NCBI GenBank assembly: GCA_900550545.1
Contig: URSS01000002.1
Span: 62,001-126,000, forward strand
Reading direction: 5' to 3'
DNA: 64,000 nucleotides
Source: an uncultured Lachnobacterium sp.
Lineage (GTDB): Bacteria > Bacillota > Clostridia > Lachnospirales > Lachnospiraceae
Each line of letters begins with the position of its first letter. Within the stretch, counting starts at the first letter, position 1. The notes under the pieces were generated by a model, which was given only the letters and a program-made list of their open reading frames with translations, was not told where the DNA came from and made no database searches. Positions 1 to 8,031 of this stretch are shown in pieces. The position numbers and the translations under genes were made by a program.

Positions 1-247
1 CTGTATTAAAGGAACCATCCACGAAAGCATAATGCTCCGGCTCCTTTGAAAACGCCTGCTTTGTCTCTTTGCCGGAGTTGTTTTCTATTACCATTTCATC
101 CCCAACAAACGCAAGAGCCTCTTCTTTTGTCTTAAAACTCTTGTATTTTGCTCCAGGGTATCCATCTACCACTTTCTTGCAAATGTCCCATGAGTAATAA
201 ATACCGGGTTTTCTGCCGCATCGGACAGCATAATATTTTCCTGCCAT
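1..247 (-). CDS. rnhA: Ribonuclease HI, N-terminal part (cut by window edge)
   Basis: Only the first 82 codons are in the window; the gene continues past position 1. RNase HI cleaves the RNA strand of RNA:DNA hybrids. The N-terminus reads MAGKYYAVRCGRKPGIYYSW, followed by a K-F/G-rich stretch (DGYPGAKYKSFKTKEEA). That is the hybrid-binding (viroplasmin-like) domain found before the catalytic domain in many Clostridia. The last visible residues, AFVDGSFN, match the start of the RNase H fold and include its first catalytic Asp. The ATG follows GGAGGAAGT, a good ribosome-binding site. It lies 18 bases downstream of the DUF2225 gene on the same strand, so co-transcription is likely. Confidence 0.9.
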   Translation of the reverse strand, partial: MAGKYYAVRCGRKPGIYYSWDICKKVVDGYPGAKYKSFKTKEEALAFVGDEMVIENNSGKETKQAFSKEPEHYAFVDGSFNT

Positions 248-265
248 ACTTCCTCCGCTAAGCTA

Positions 266-1018
266 TTATTCATGCAGTTTTTCAATGATCTGCTCTTTCA
301 AATCATACGCACGATCCTTTACCGTTCTGCCCGCTGTACGCGAAACAAGAATTGCCGACACAAGTTTCGATGCCACATCCATATGTCCGAGTTTATATGC
401 CATGCTTGCGACAAGATAATTCACGGTATGCTCATCCATGCCGCAAATCGGAAAATTTTCGGATGCAATAGCATCAATAAACCCTTCGTATGCCTGTTTA
501 TAGTACGCGTTTTCCTGCTGTCTGCATGTCTGAATTTTTTCCGCCACATCTGCACGCTGCTCTGCTTCCAACTGTTCAATTTGCCCACGATACAGCCATG
601 AAATTTTCAAACAGATATATGCTTTCTCACTTGCACGCCCCTTCTTTACAATCGCATTGTAAAAAGCAAGTTTATACCGATCAATTGCTTTATCATAGGA
701 GTACGGTGTAATCTTTTTCTCCTCATCACCGTTTTCAGCAGGATGGAACTTACTGCAGACACCTTCCCTGATCAACATTTTCTGACCTCTCGTCAAATCG
801 GTAAAAAATCGGTTAAGTGCCGTATAACCACAATATGGACAAGACACCACATCATATTTAATAGTGTCCACATCCGGATGACGGGGTCTCAAATCAAAAT
901 CCGATTCCAGACGACGCACACGACCTGTCTTCACCACTCTGGTACGAAATGTACTGTCGCAAACCGGACACTCCACATTCTTATCAAGCAGATACTCCGC
1001 TTCCTTCTCCGCTGTCAT
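266..1018 (-). CDS. DUF2225 family protein (putative zinc-binding)
   Basis: A 250-residue protein of the DUF2225 family, whose function is unknown. Near the N-terminus are two CxxC knuckles, CPVC (about residues 17-20) and CPYC (about 60-63), which would form a zinc ribbon. The motif VVSCPYCGYTAL is characteristic of the family. The C-terminal two thirds is helical and TPR-like, rich in Ala and Tyr (SEKAYICLKISWLYRG and similar). No signal peptide or membrane segment is visible, so it is probably cytoplasmic. It sits 35 bases after glnS and before rnhA, apparently in one transcript. The zinc ribbon and helical repeats suggest a scaffold or binding role, which is inference only. Confidence 0.8.
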   Translation of the reverse strand: MTAEKEAEYLLDKNVECPVCDSTFRTRVVKTGRVRRLESDFDLRPRHPDVDTIKYDVVSCPYCGYTALNRFFTDLTRGQKMLIREGVCSKFHPAENGDEEKKITPYSYDKAIDRYKLAFYNAIVKKGRASEKAYICLKISWLYRGQIEQLEAEQRADVAEKIQTCRQQENAYYKQAYEGFIDAIASENFPICGMDEHTVNYLVASMAYKLGHMDVASKLVSAILVSRTAGRTVKDRAYDLKEQIIEKLHE

Positions 1019-1053
1019 ATTTATATTCTCCCATCTATTCTTCGCAATTTATT

Positions 1054-2739
1054 TTATGCCGGATTTTTCGGCAGCTTAAAAGAACTCTTCAATGAAACAA
1101 TGCGGTTGAATACCGGCTGTCCCGGTTTGGAGTCTTTATAGTCTGCGCAGAAGAATCCCTGACGTACAAACTGGAAGCTCTCATATGGCTTTGCTTCCAT
1201 CAGGGCAGGCTCAACAATACTGTCTGTAAGTATTGTAAGAGAATTTGGATTCAGGTTCAGACTGCCGTCCTCATTGTATACACCAAGTTCTTCATTTACG
1301 ATGTTCTCATACAGGCGAATGGTTGCTTTCTGTCCATACTCTGCAGAAACCCAGTGAATCGTTCCTTTGACTTTACGTCCATCCGGGCTGTTTCCACCCT
1401 TAGATGCCGGATCGTACGTACAATGGATTACTGTCACATTGCCATTCTCATCCTTTTCATAGCTTTCACATTTCACGAAATATGCGTTCATCAAGCGCAC
1501 TTCATTGCCTGGGAACATACGGAAATATTTCTTAGGCGGCTCCTCCATGAAGTCATCTCTTTCGATGTAAAGCTCTCTTGTAAACGGAACAGTTCTCTGT
1601 CCAAGCTCCGGATTCTCTAGGTTGTTATCTACCGGAAGCTGCTCTACCTGTCCTTCCGGATAGTTGTCAATAACAACTTTTACTGGATCAAGCACTGCCA
1701 TCATACGAGGACGTTTCATCTTCAAATCCTCACGAATACAGTACTCTAACATTGCATAATCCACGGAGCTGTTTGCCTTGGAAATTCCACATAATTCTAC
1801 AAAATTCTGGATAGATTCCGGTGTATAACCTCTGCGGCGAAGTGCTGCAATGGAAACGAGACGCGGATCATCCCATCCGTCAACTATGTTTTCTTCTACA
1901 AGCTTCTTAATATAACGCTTTCCTGTTACAACATTGGTCAGATATAATTTTGCAAACTCGATCTGTTTTGGTGTATCATCCGCACTTGTCTTATACCCAA
2001 GCTCGGTAACAACCCAGTCATAAAGCGGTCTGTGATCCTCAAACTCAAGCGTGCAGATGGAATGAGTAATTCCTTCGATTGCATCCTCGATTGGGTGTGC
2101 AAAATCATACATTGGATAAATGCACCATTTGTCACCGGTATTGTGATGTGTCATATGAGCCACACGATACAGGATTGGATCGCGCATATTAATATTGGAA
2201 GATGACATATCAATGCGCGCACGAAGCACACGGCTTCCGTCCTCACATTTGCCCTCTTTCATCTCTCCAAAAAGCTTCAGGTTCTCTTCTACGCTTCTGC
2301 TTACATATGGATCTTCTTTTCCAGGTTCTTTTAATGTTCCGCGGTATTCACGGATTTCATCTGCATTCAGATCCGACACATATGCTTTGCCTTTTTTAAT
2401 TAATTTGATCGCTGCTTCATACATCTGGTCAAAATAATTGGATGCAAAAAAGAGTCTGTCCTCCCAATCTGCGCCCAACCATTTAACATCTGCTTTGATA
2501 GATTCTACAAATTCAAGTTTTTCTTTTGTAGGGTTTGTATCATCGAAACGAAGATTGAATTTGCCACCATATTTTTTGGCAAGTCCATAATTCAGAAGAA
2601 TTGACTTTGCATGTCCGATGTGAAGATATCCATTCGGTTCCGGAGGGAATCTTGTTGCGATTGTCTCACAATGTCCCTCTGCCAGATCTTTCTCTATGAT
2701 CTGTTCAATAAAATTCTTGGAAACTGTTTCATTTTCCAT
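1054..2739 (-). CDS. glnS: Glutaminyl-tRNA synthetase
   Basis: A 561-residue class I aminoacyl-tRNA synthetase that charges tRNA-Gln with glutamine. The HIGH signature is at residues 40-43, in the family context PPEPNGYLHIGHAKS. The GlnRS-specific blocks DDTNP, WDDPRL, LRRRGYTPESI and CIREDL follow in order. The C-terminal anticodon-binding beta-barrels begin near residue 340 (VLDPVKVVIDNYPE). The length fits bacterial GlnRS (about 550-560). The usual MSKRK form of the KMSKS loop is replaced by VTGKR at 271-275. The start is supported by GGAGGAG upstream and by a consensus promoter 40 bases further up. Many Gram-positives lack GlnRS and use transamidation, so its presence is a lineage clue. 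Confidence 0.96.
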   Translation of the reverse strand: MENETVSKNFIEQIIEKDLAEGHCETIATRFPPEPNGYLHIGHAKSILLNYGLAKKYGGKFNLRFDDTNPTKEKLEFVESIKADVKWLGADWEDRLFFASNYFDQMYEAAIKLIKKGKAYVSDLNADEIREYRGTLKEPGKEDPYVSRSVEENLKLFGEMKEGKCEDGSRVLRARIDMSSSNINMRDPILYRVAHMTHHNTGDKWCIYPMYDFAHPIEDAIEGITHSICTLEFEDHRPLYDWVVTELGYKTSADDTPKQIEFAKLYLTNVVTGKRYIKKLVEENIVDGWDDPRLVSIAALRRRGYTPESIQNFVELCGISKANSSVDYAMLEYCIREDLKMKRPRMMAVLDPVKVVIDNYPEGQVEQLPVDNNLENPELGQRTVPFTRELYIERDDFMEEPPKKYFRMFPGNEVRLMNAYFVKCESYEKDENGNVTVIHCTYDPASKGGNSPDGRKVKGTIHWVSAEYGQKATIRLYENIVNEELGVYNEDGSLNLNPNSLTILTDSIVEPALMEAKPYESFQFVRQGFFCADYKDSKPGQPVFNRIVSLKSSFKLPKNPA

Positions 2740-2776
2740 ATTCGTACTCCTCCAGCCATATTCCTATTGTTCTTTG

Positions 2777-2805
2777 ATTATAGGGATATATACTTTTTTT
2801 GTCAA
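2777..2805 (-). promoter_or_regulatory. Consensus sigma-A promoter of glnS
   Basis: On the minus strand, TTGACA (2800-2805) and TATAAT (2777-2782) are separated by exactly 17 bases. Both hexamers are perfect, and the -10 lies about 40 bases before the glnS start codon. Confidence 0.9.
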
Positions 2806-2807
2806 TA

Positions 2808-2834
2808 GACGCATACATACCGTATGTATGCGTC
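2808..2834. repeat. 27-bp palindrome between nucleoside transporter and glnS promoter
   Basis: Two perfect 13-base arms (GACGCATACATAC and its complement) flank one central base. It lies 17 bases past the stop of the 2851-3840 permease gene and 3 bases upstream of the glnS -35. There is no U-run on either side, so it is not a standard intrinsic terminator. It could be a 3'-end stabilising hairpin for the transporter mRNA or an operator touching the glnS promoter. Confidence 0.75.
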
Positions 2835-2850
2835 ATATATGCTTTTCACC

Positions 2851-3840
2851 TTACCGGTCCTCACGGAAATAGCTCCGTCCCAGATATGCCGGTCCGCGAT
2901 TTTCCTGTTTCATCCGCGTACATCCCACAATGAGAATTATAATCGTTACGATATACGGAAGCATCTGTGCAAGTTCCGTATTAATTTTTATTCCAATCAG
3001 GGTCGGTACATAATTATATGCCCAGTAACACAATCCAAACAGATAGGATCCCCAGATTGCTCTGATTGTATTCCAGCGGACAAATATAACGAGTGCAACT
3101 GACAGCCATGCCAGTGCTTCAATGGCATCACCCGAAGCCGTCGCCCAGGTTCCGTTACCATAGTCCAGCACATACAATACGCCGCCAAGTCCGGTGATAC
3201 CGGAGCCAACGATGATCGCAATGTATTTGTATTTTGTCACGTTGATTCCCGCTGCATCTGCCGTGGCCGGATTCTCGCCCACAGCACGCAGATTCAGTCC
3301 CGCTCTGCTTCTTGTCAGGAACAGATGCAATATGATTGCCACTATAATTGCCACATATACCATAAATCCATAAGAGAAAAACAGATCTCCGATCACACCT
3401 AATTTATGAAGCACCGGAACTTTTGCAATAAATACTTTGTTGGCGAACAAAGCTTTTGTTGTCACTGCGCCTTCCGGGATCACATAGGTTCCGAAGAATT
3501 TTCCCACACCGACACCAAAAATTGTCAATGTCAGACCAACGACATTCTGATTTACCAGAAGTGTTGCGGTAAGAAAGGTATAAACCGCGCCGGCAATGGC
3601 ACCTGCGATAAATGCAACTCCCACTGCAATGATTGCACATAAAAATGCGTTCGGATCTGCAACCGCGTTCTCATATGCATATGCCCCGGCAAAACCAAAT
3701 GCCCCACCGATACACATGATACCCGGTGTACCAAGATTCAGGTGACCGGCTTTTTCTGTAAGGATTTCACCCATAGCTCCGTACATTACGATCGTTCCAA
3801 ATACGACCGCACGAACAATCCATCCAATTAACGTTGCCAT
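2851..3840 (-). CDS. Nucleoside-type ABC transporter permease (NupQ-like)
   Basis: A 329-residue hydrophobic protein of the branched-chain/nucleoside permease family (BPD_transp_2). It has about eight to ten membrane helices. The family motif GEILTEKAGHLNLGTPGIMCIGGAFG near residues 24-49 (the conserved 'ERSGVLNLGxEG' region) and the cytoplasmic loop RAVGENPATADAAGINV (about 190-206) are both clear. It is the last gene of a binding protein-ATPase-permease-permease operon with the order of Bacillus yufNOPQ/nupNOPQ. It starts one base after the stop of the first permease behind GGAGGTAG. The substrate is probably a purine nucleoside, judged from the family and not proven here. Confidence 0.85.
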   Translation of the reverse strand: MATLIGWIVRAVVFGTIVMYGAMGEILTEKAGHLNLGTPGIMCIGGAFGFAGAYAYENAVADPNAFLCAIIAVGVAFIAGAIAGAVYTFLTATLLVNQNVVGLTLTIFGVGVGKFFGTYVIPEGAVTTKALFANKVFIAKVPVLHKLGVIGDLFFSYGFMVYVAIIVAIILHLFLTRSRAGLNLRAVGENPATADAAGINVTKYKYIAIIVGSGITGLGGVLYVLDYGNGTWATASGDAIEALAWLSVALVIFVRWNTIRAIWGSYLFGLCYWAYNYVPTLIGIKINTELAQMLPYIVTIIILIVGCTRMKQENRGPAYLGRSYFREDR

Positions 3841-3841
3841 A

Positions 3842-4933
3842 CTATGCTACCTCCTTATCATGTTTTCCACGGAAATTTAGTTTGTAATTAACAAAGAACT
3901 CACTGCCAATGACAAAGAAAAGAACCAGTCCGATAACAATTTTCGAAGCACTCGCATCGAATCCGCTGCATTTGTCTGCTACATGGGAAGTTCCTCTTTC
4001 AAGGAAAATAACAAACACTGAAATGACTACCATAAGTCCTGTGTTAAATTTTGCAAGCCATGCTACGATAATTGCTGTAAATCCGTATCCTCCGGCTGTG
4101 TTAGAAGAGGAAATAGAATGGTCATGTCCTGCAACCGTCATCATTCCACAAACACCACAAATAATTCCGGAAAGAGCCATTGTCCGGATAATAACCGTCT
4201 TCACACTGATCCCCGCATATTCCGCAGTCCGTTCGGATTCGCCGACAACCGAAATTTCATATCCATGTTTTGTCTTGGACAAATAAAAATAAATACCAAT
4301 CGTAAAAATAACAACCGCGATCACAAGCCAGGAGTTATCACTTCCAAATAGGGTAGGAAGATATCCGGCTCTGGTTCCTTTGTTGAGCTTTCCAAGAGAT
4401 GAAGCTGCGCCTTTCCATTTATTATAGAAAAAGTCAACCAGCTGGATTGCAACATAGTTCATCATCAGAGTAAACAGTGTTTCGTTTACGCCCATTTTTG
4501 CTTTAAATATCGCCGGCAGGATTGCCCATACCGCGGCAAGTGCAATCGCAGAAATCACCATAATAAGATACAAAAGTGGCGCTGGTACATTTCCACAATA
4601 TACCATAACGATTGCGGTCGCCAGACCTCCGGCAAGTACCTGACCCTCGGCACCACAGTTCCAGAAACGCATTTTAAACGCCGGTGCCAACGCAACTGCG
4701 ATGCACAGAAGTTTTGCTGCATAGAACACGGTATCTCTCATATAAATCGAATTTCCAAATACGCCTTCCCACATATAGGAAAGGGTCTCTCCTGCGGAGA
4801 TTTTTGCTGTCAGATGCACAAAAAACACAACCAGAAGCATTGCCATCACAATAGAACATGCACGAATCAGTATATTTTTGTACAGAGGCATTCCGTCCCT
4901 TTTTGTCACGCGAATCAACGGCTCTCTATTCAT
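3842..4933 (-). CDS. Nucleoside-type ABC transporter permease (NupP-like)
   Basis: A 363-residue integral membrane permease, partner of the 2851-3840 permease. The membrane segments begin after a short basic N-terminus (MNREPLIRVTKRDG). It carries the family blocks FWNCGAEGQVLAGGLATA and VVGESERTAEYAGISV, the cytoplasmic coupling loop. I place the start at the ATG at 4933. An in-frame GTG at 4942 is possible, but it would overlap the ribosome-binding site GGGAGG, which sits 8 bases before the ATG. The ATG lies inside the end of the ATPase gene (ATGAATAG overlap), so the two are translationally coupled. Confidence 0.85.
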   Translation of the reverse strand: MNREPLIRVTKRDGMPLYKNILIRACSIVMAMLLVVFFVHLTAKISAGETLSYMWEGVFGNSIYMRDTVFYAAKLLCIAVALAPAFKMRFWNCGAEGQVLAGGLATAIVMVYCGNVPAPLLYLIMVISAIALAAVWAILPAIFKAKMGVNETLFTLMMNYVAIQLVDFFYNKWKGAASSLGKLNKGTRAGYLPTLFGSDNSWLVIAVVIFTIGIYFYLSKTKHGYEISVVGESERTAEYAGISVKTVIIRTMALSGIICGVCGMMTVAGHDHSISSSNTAGGYGFTAIIVAWLAKFNTGLMVVISVFVIFLERGTSHVADKCSGFDASASKIVIGLVLFFVIGSEFFVNYKLNFRGKHDKEVA

Positions 4934-6473
4934 GATCTGCACCTCCCTGTTCCTTTAAGTTTGTCATCAACAGACCAACCTCTTCTTTTGTTGTTGTGCG
5001 GGCATCTAAAATTCCATTTACTTTTCCCTCACAAAGCACCAGAATCCGATCGGACAATGCAAGCAGCACATCCAAATCTTCCCCTACATAAATGACTGCC
5101 ACACCTTTTTTCTTCTGTTCGTTCAAAAGACGGTAGATGGTATATGAAGTATTGATATCCAGTCCACGGACTGCGTATGCTGTCATCAGAACGTTTGGCG
5201 CATTGGCAATCTCGCGTCCCACCAGAATTTTCTGTACATTTCCACCGGAGAGTTTGCGCACAGGCGTATTCACCCCGGTTGTCACAACGTCCAGACTATC
5301 CTTGATCTTGTATGCCAGCTTTCTTGGTTTTTTCATAGAAAGAAATGGTGATTTTCCATCGGTGTAGCTTCGAAGCAGCATGTTTTCAGTCATTCCCATA
5401 GAGCCGACAAGTCCCATTCCCAGACGATCTTCTGGAACGAAAGACAAAGCCACACCGTACTCACGAATCTGTTTTGGCGTCTTGTCCAAAAGTTCCTCCG
5501 CTTCTTTTCCCGGTGCTGTATACTGGATGCTGCCCCCCTCTTTTGTTACCTGCAAACCGGCAATTGCCTCAAGAAGCTCCTTCTGACCACATCCGGAAAT
5601 TCCGGCAATACCAAGAATTTCTCCACTGTATGCTTCAAAGTTGACATCATCAAGTACCGAAACACCATATTCATTATCAACCGAAACATGTTCCACTTTC
5701 AGGCGTACTTCTTTTTGTTCTACGGACGGACGGTCAATGTTCAGTTCCACTTTCTTTCCAACCATCATCTCAGTCAGCGAACTCTCGGTCGCTTCCGAAG
5801 TCGGGACCGTTCCGACATACTCGCCTTTTCTTAAAATGGTTACACGGTCAGAAACACTGAGTACTTCGTTCAGCTTATGTGTGATGATAATGATTGCCTT
5901 TCCGTCAGCTTTCATATTCTGCATCACTTTAAAGAGACGTTTGGTCTCCTGCGGTGTCAGTACAGCTGTCGGCTCATCCAGAATCAGAATATCTGCACCA
6001 CGATACAGTACTTTTACAATCTCAAGTGTCTGCTTTTCTGCCACAGACATGTCGTACACTTTTTTCTTGGGATCTACTTCAAATCCGTATTTATCACAGA
6101 TTTTCTGAATCTTCTCCTCAACCTGTTTACGGGACTCCTTTTCTTTTAATCCAAGTATTACGTTCTCAGTTGCAGAAAAGACATCCACCAGCTTAAAATG
6201 CTGATGCACCATACCAATCCCCAGTTCCAGTGCATCATGTGGCGAACGGATGGTTACTTCCTGTCCTTTGATAAAGATCTGTCCTGCATCTGGAAAATAA
6301 ATACCGGACAACATGTTCATCAAGGTTGTTTTTCCACTTCCGTTCTCACCTAACAGCGATAATACCTCTCCGTATTTCACTTGTAGGTTCACCTTGTTGT
6401 TCGCCACAGCTGTTCCAAAAGTCTTGGTAATATTTCGCATGTCAATTGCCAGCTTTTGTTCTACTTCACCCAT
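4926..6473 (-). CDS. Nucleoside-type ABC transporter, tandem ATP-binding protein (NupO-like)
   Basis: A 515-residue ATPase with two ABC domains, as in sugar/nucleoside importers. Domain 1 has Walker A GENGSGKTT (42-50), a variant signature MSVAEKQ and Walker B ILILDEPTAVL. Domain 2 has a degenerate Walker A (GISGCGQKE) but a canonical LSGGN signature. Its Walker B region is altered (NVLMTAYAVRGLDI where relatives have AxPTRGLD). A weakened second site is usual in this family. The binding protein gene precedes it by 86 bases containing a hairpin, and its end overlaps the first permease start. AAGGA precedes the ATG. Confidence 0.9.
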   Translation of the reverse strand: MGEVEQKLAIDMRNITKTFGTAVANNKVNLQVKYGEVLSLLGENGSGKTTLMNMLSGIYFPDAGQIFIKGQEVTIRSPHDALELGIGMVHQHFKLVDVFSATENVILGLKEKESRKQVEEKIQKICDKYGFEVDPKKKVYDMSVAEKQTLEIVKVLYRGADILILDEPTAVLTPQETKRLFKVMQNMKADGKAIIIITHKLNEVLSVSDRVTILRKGEYVGTVPTSEATESSLTEMMVGKKVELNIDRPSVEQKEVRLKVEHVSVDNEYGVSVLDDVNFEAYSGEILGIAGISGCGQKELLEAIAGLQVTKEGGSIQYTAPGKEAEELLDKTPKQIREYGVALSFVPEDRLGMGLVGSMGMTENMLLRSYTDGKSPFLSMKKPRKLAYKIKDSLDVVTTGVNTPVRKLSGGNVQKILVGREIANAPNVLMTAYAVRGLDINTSYTIYRLLNEQKKKGVAVIYVGEDLDVLLALSDRILVLCEGKVNGILDARTTTKEEVGLLMTNLKEQGGADHE

Positions 6474-6502
6474 TTATAAATTCCTTTCTAGAAACACATT
6501 AT

Positions 6503-6532
6503 GGGAGCATATGGCAGATACCACATGCTCCC
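6503..6532 (-). terminator. Intra-operon hairpin between binding protein and ATPase genes
   Basis: GGGAGCAT and ATGCTCCC form an 8-bp stem (6503-6510 with 6525-6532), extended by an inner ATGG/CCA pairing. It lies in the 86-base gap after the binding-protein stop. No strong U-run follows. It is probably a 3'-stabilising or partially terminating hairpin that lets the first gene be made in excess. That function is inferred from position. Confidence 0.6.
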
Positions 6533-6559
6533 TTCTTTCTATTACCTTATGGTACGTTT

Positions 6560-7867
6560 TTAGTTTGCGTTCAGTTCTGTAATACCATCAATTCTCAATG
6601 TGAAATATGGTGCAGCACGAAGTACAGACTCTTCAAAATAAGAATTTCCATCATCATCTGTAACAAGTGCAGTCTTTGTATCTCCCTTGTAAACAACGGT
6701 ATTTGTTGAGTAATCTACATAAGAAAGATCAACCTTTGCATCATCTTCTGTGATCTGTTTTCCATTTACGGTAAACTTGGATGTATCAAATACGTGTAAA
6801 GAACCATCCTTAAGTGCTGCTTCAACTTCTGCGACCTTGTCTGCAGTGCCTTCTGCAACGTTTGGCCCAAGATCTGTGATTGCAACTGCATCATCATTGA
6901 ATCCTTTTGACCAATCCTGCGGAATTTCTTTTCCGTTTAATACATCGCTAAAAAGCTCCTTGTAGTATGCAGACCATACGTTGGTAGCACTGGTAAGTGC
7001 TGCATCCGGTGCAACATCAAGCATGCTCATGTTATATCCTACAGAATAAACAACCTGTCCGTTCTGCCATGCTTTCTCAACCGTATCCGGAGCTCCGGTA
7101 GAATCTGCGTGCTGTCCGATGATCACACATCCACGCTTGATCAGCATATCTGCCGCAGCTGCCTCACCGTCGATATCAAACCATGAATTTGTATACTGTA
7201 CGTCCATGACAACATTTGGAAATACAGACTGGATACCAAGGAAAAATGCGGTATATCCGGAAACTACCTCTGCGTATGGGTAAGCGCCTACATATCCGAC
7301 CTTGACATTTCCCTCTTCGTCATATCCGTCTTTTGGAATCTCACCATTCTTATCAAGTTCTGCAATCTTCATACCTGCAACGACACCTGATACATAGCGG
7401 GACTCATATACATTTGTAAATGCATTATAATAATTGTCCAATCCTGAGATTGCTGCGTAGTCACCAGTCATTGATACGAAATTGACATCTGTAAACTCTT
7501 CTGCCGCTTCTGCAATGTAATCCTGATGTCCATAACTGTTGGAAATAACAAGTGTACATCCATCAGCAACCAGTGCTTTGGCTGCGTCGTAGCAGTCTTC
7601 AGACTCGTCAATACGTTCCTTCCACTCAATGTTATTTTCTGGAATACCTAATTCCTTTGCAGCTTCCTTGATACCATCGATGTGAGCCTTTGAATATGTC
7701 TCTGTCTCATCACCGATTAAGATTGCTCCAATTTTCAAATCAGAAGCAGCTTCTTTTCCACCTTCTGCTGTTGCCTTATCTGCATCTGCAGCACCTGAAC
7801 CGCATCCTGCAAACAGGGATACAGAAAGACCTGCAACCAATAACAAACTCAAGATCTTCTTTTTCAT
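6560..7867 (-). CDS. BMP-family nucleoside-binding lipoprotein
   Basis: A 435-residue solute-binding lipoprotein of the basic membrane protein (BMP/PnrA/NupN) family. MKKKILSLLLVAGLSVSLFAGC is a lipoprotein signal with the lipid-anchored Cys at position 22. The mature part shows BMP features: two Rossmann-like lobes, GDYAAISGLDNYY, VGYVGAYPYAEVVSGYTAFFLG and IIGQHADSTG. Longer open frames begin upstream, but the start at 7867 is set by AGGAGG 7 bases ahead and by the signal peptide. It is the first gene of the four-gene importer, and presumably delivers nucleosides to the two permeases. Confidence 0.9.
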   Translation of the reverse strand: MKKKILSLLLVAGLSVSLFAGCGSGAADADKATAEGGKEAASDLKIGAILIGDETETYSKAHIDGIKEAAKELGIPENNIEWKERIDESEDCYDAAKALVADGCTLVISNSYGHQDYIAEAAEEFTDVNFVSMTGDYAAISGLDNYYNAFTNVYESRYVSGVVAGMKIAELDKNGEIPKDGYDEEGNVKVGYVGAYPYAEVVSGYTAFFLGIQSVFPNVVMDVQYTNSWFDIDGEAAAADMLIKRGCVIIGQHADSTGAPDTVEKAWQNGQVVYSVGYNMSMLDVAPDAALTSATNVWSAYYKELFSDVLNGKEIPQDWSKGFNDDAVAITDLGPNVAEGTADKVAEVEAALKDGSLHVFDTSKFTVNGKQITEDDAKVDLSYVDYSTNTVVYKGDTKTALVTDDDGNSYFEESVLRAAPYFTLRIDGITELNAN

Positions 7868-7944
7868 AATGTTTTCCTCCTGTCGGTCGACCTTTTTCTT
7901 TTTCACCCTACCAAAGTAGCACACTAAATTTTTTCAGTCAACGC

Positions 7945-7979
7945 ATTTGTGTCAAAACCAAACAGAATTTGACACAAAT
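7945..7979. promoter_or_regulatory. 12-bp inverted repeat operator candidate upstream of nucleoside importer
   Basis: ATTTGTGTCAAA (7945-7956) and its exact complement (7968-7979) are separated by 11 bases. On the minus strand a plausible promoter lies just downstream: TTGACT, 17 bases, TACTTT, ending about 45 bases before the start codon. The palindrome therefore sits immediately upstream of the -35. It is consistent with a repressor or activator site. The regulator is unknown. Confidence 0.6.
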
Positions 7980-8031
7980 TTTACAAATCATTAGGATACC
8001 TAATATTATTTTTCAGAAAATCTTATAGTCG

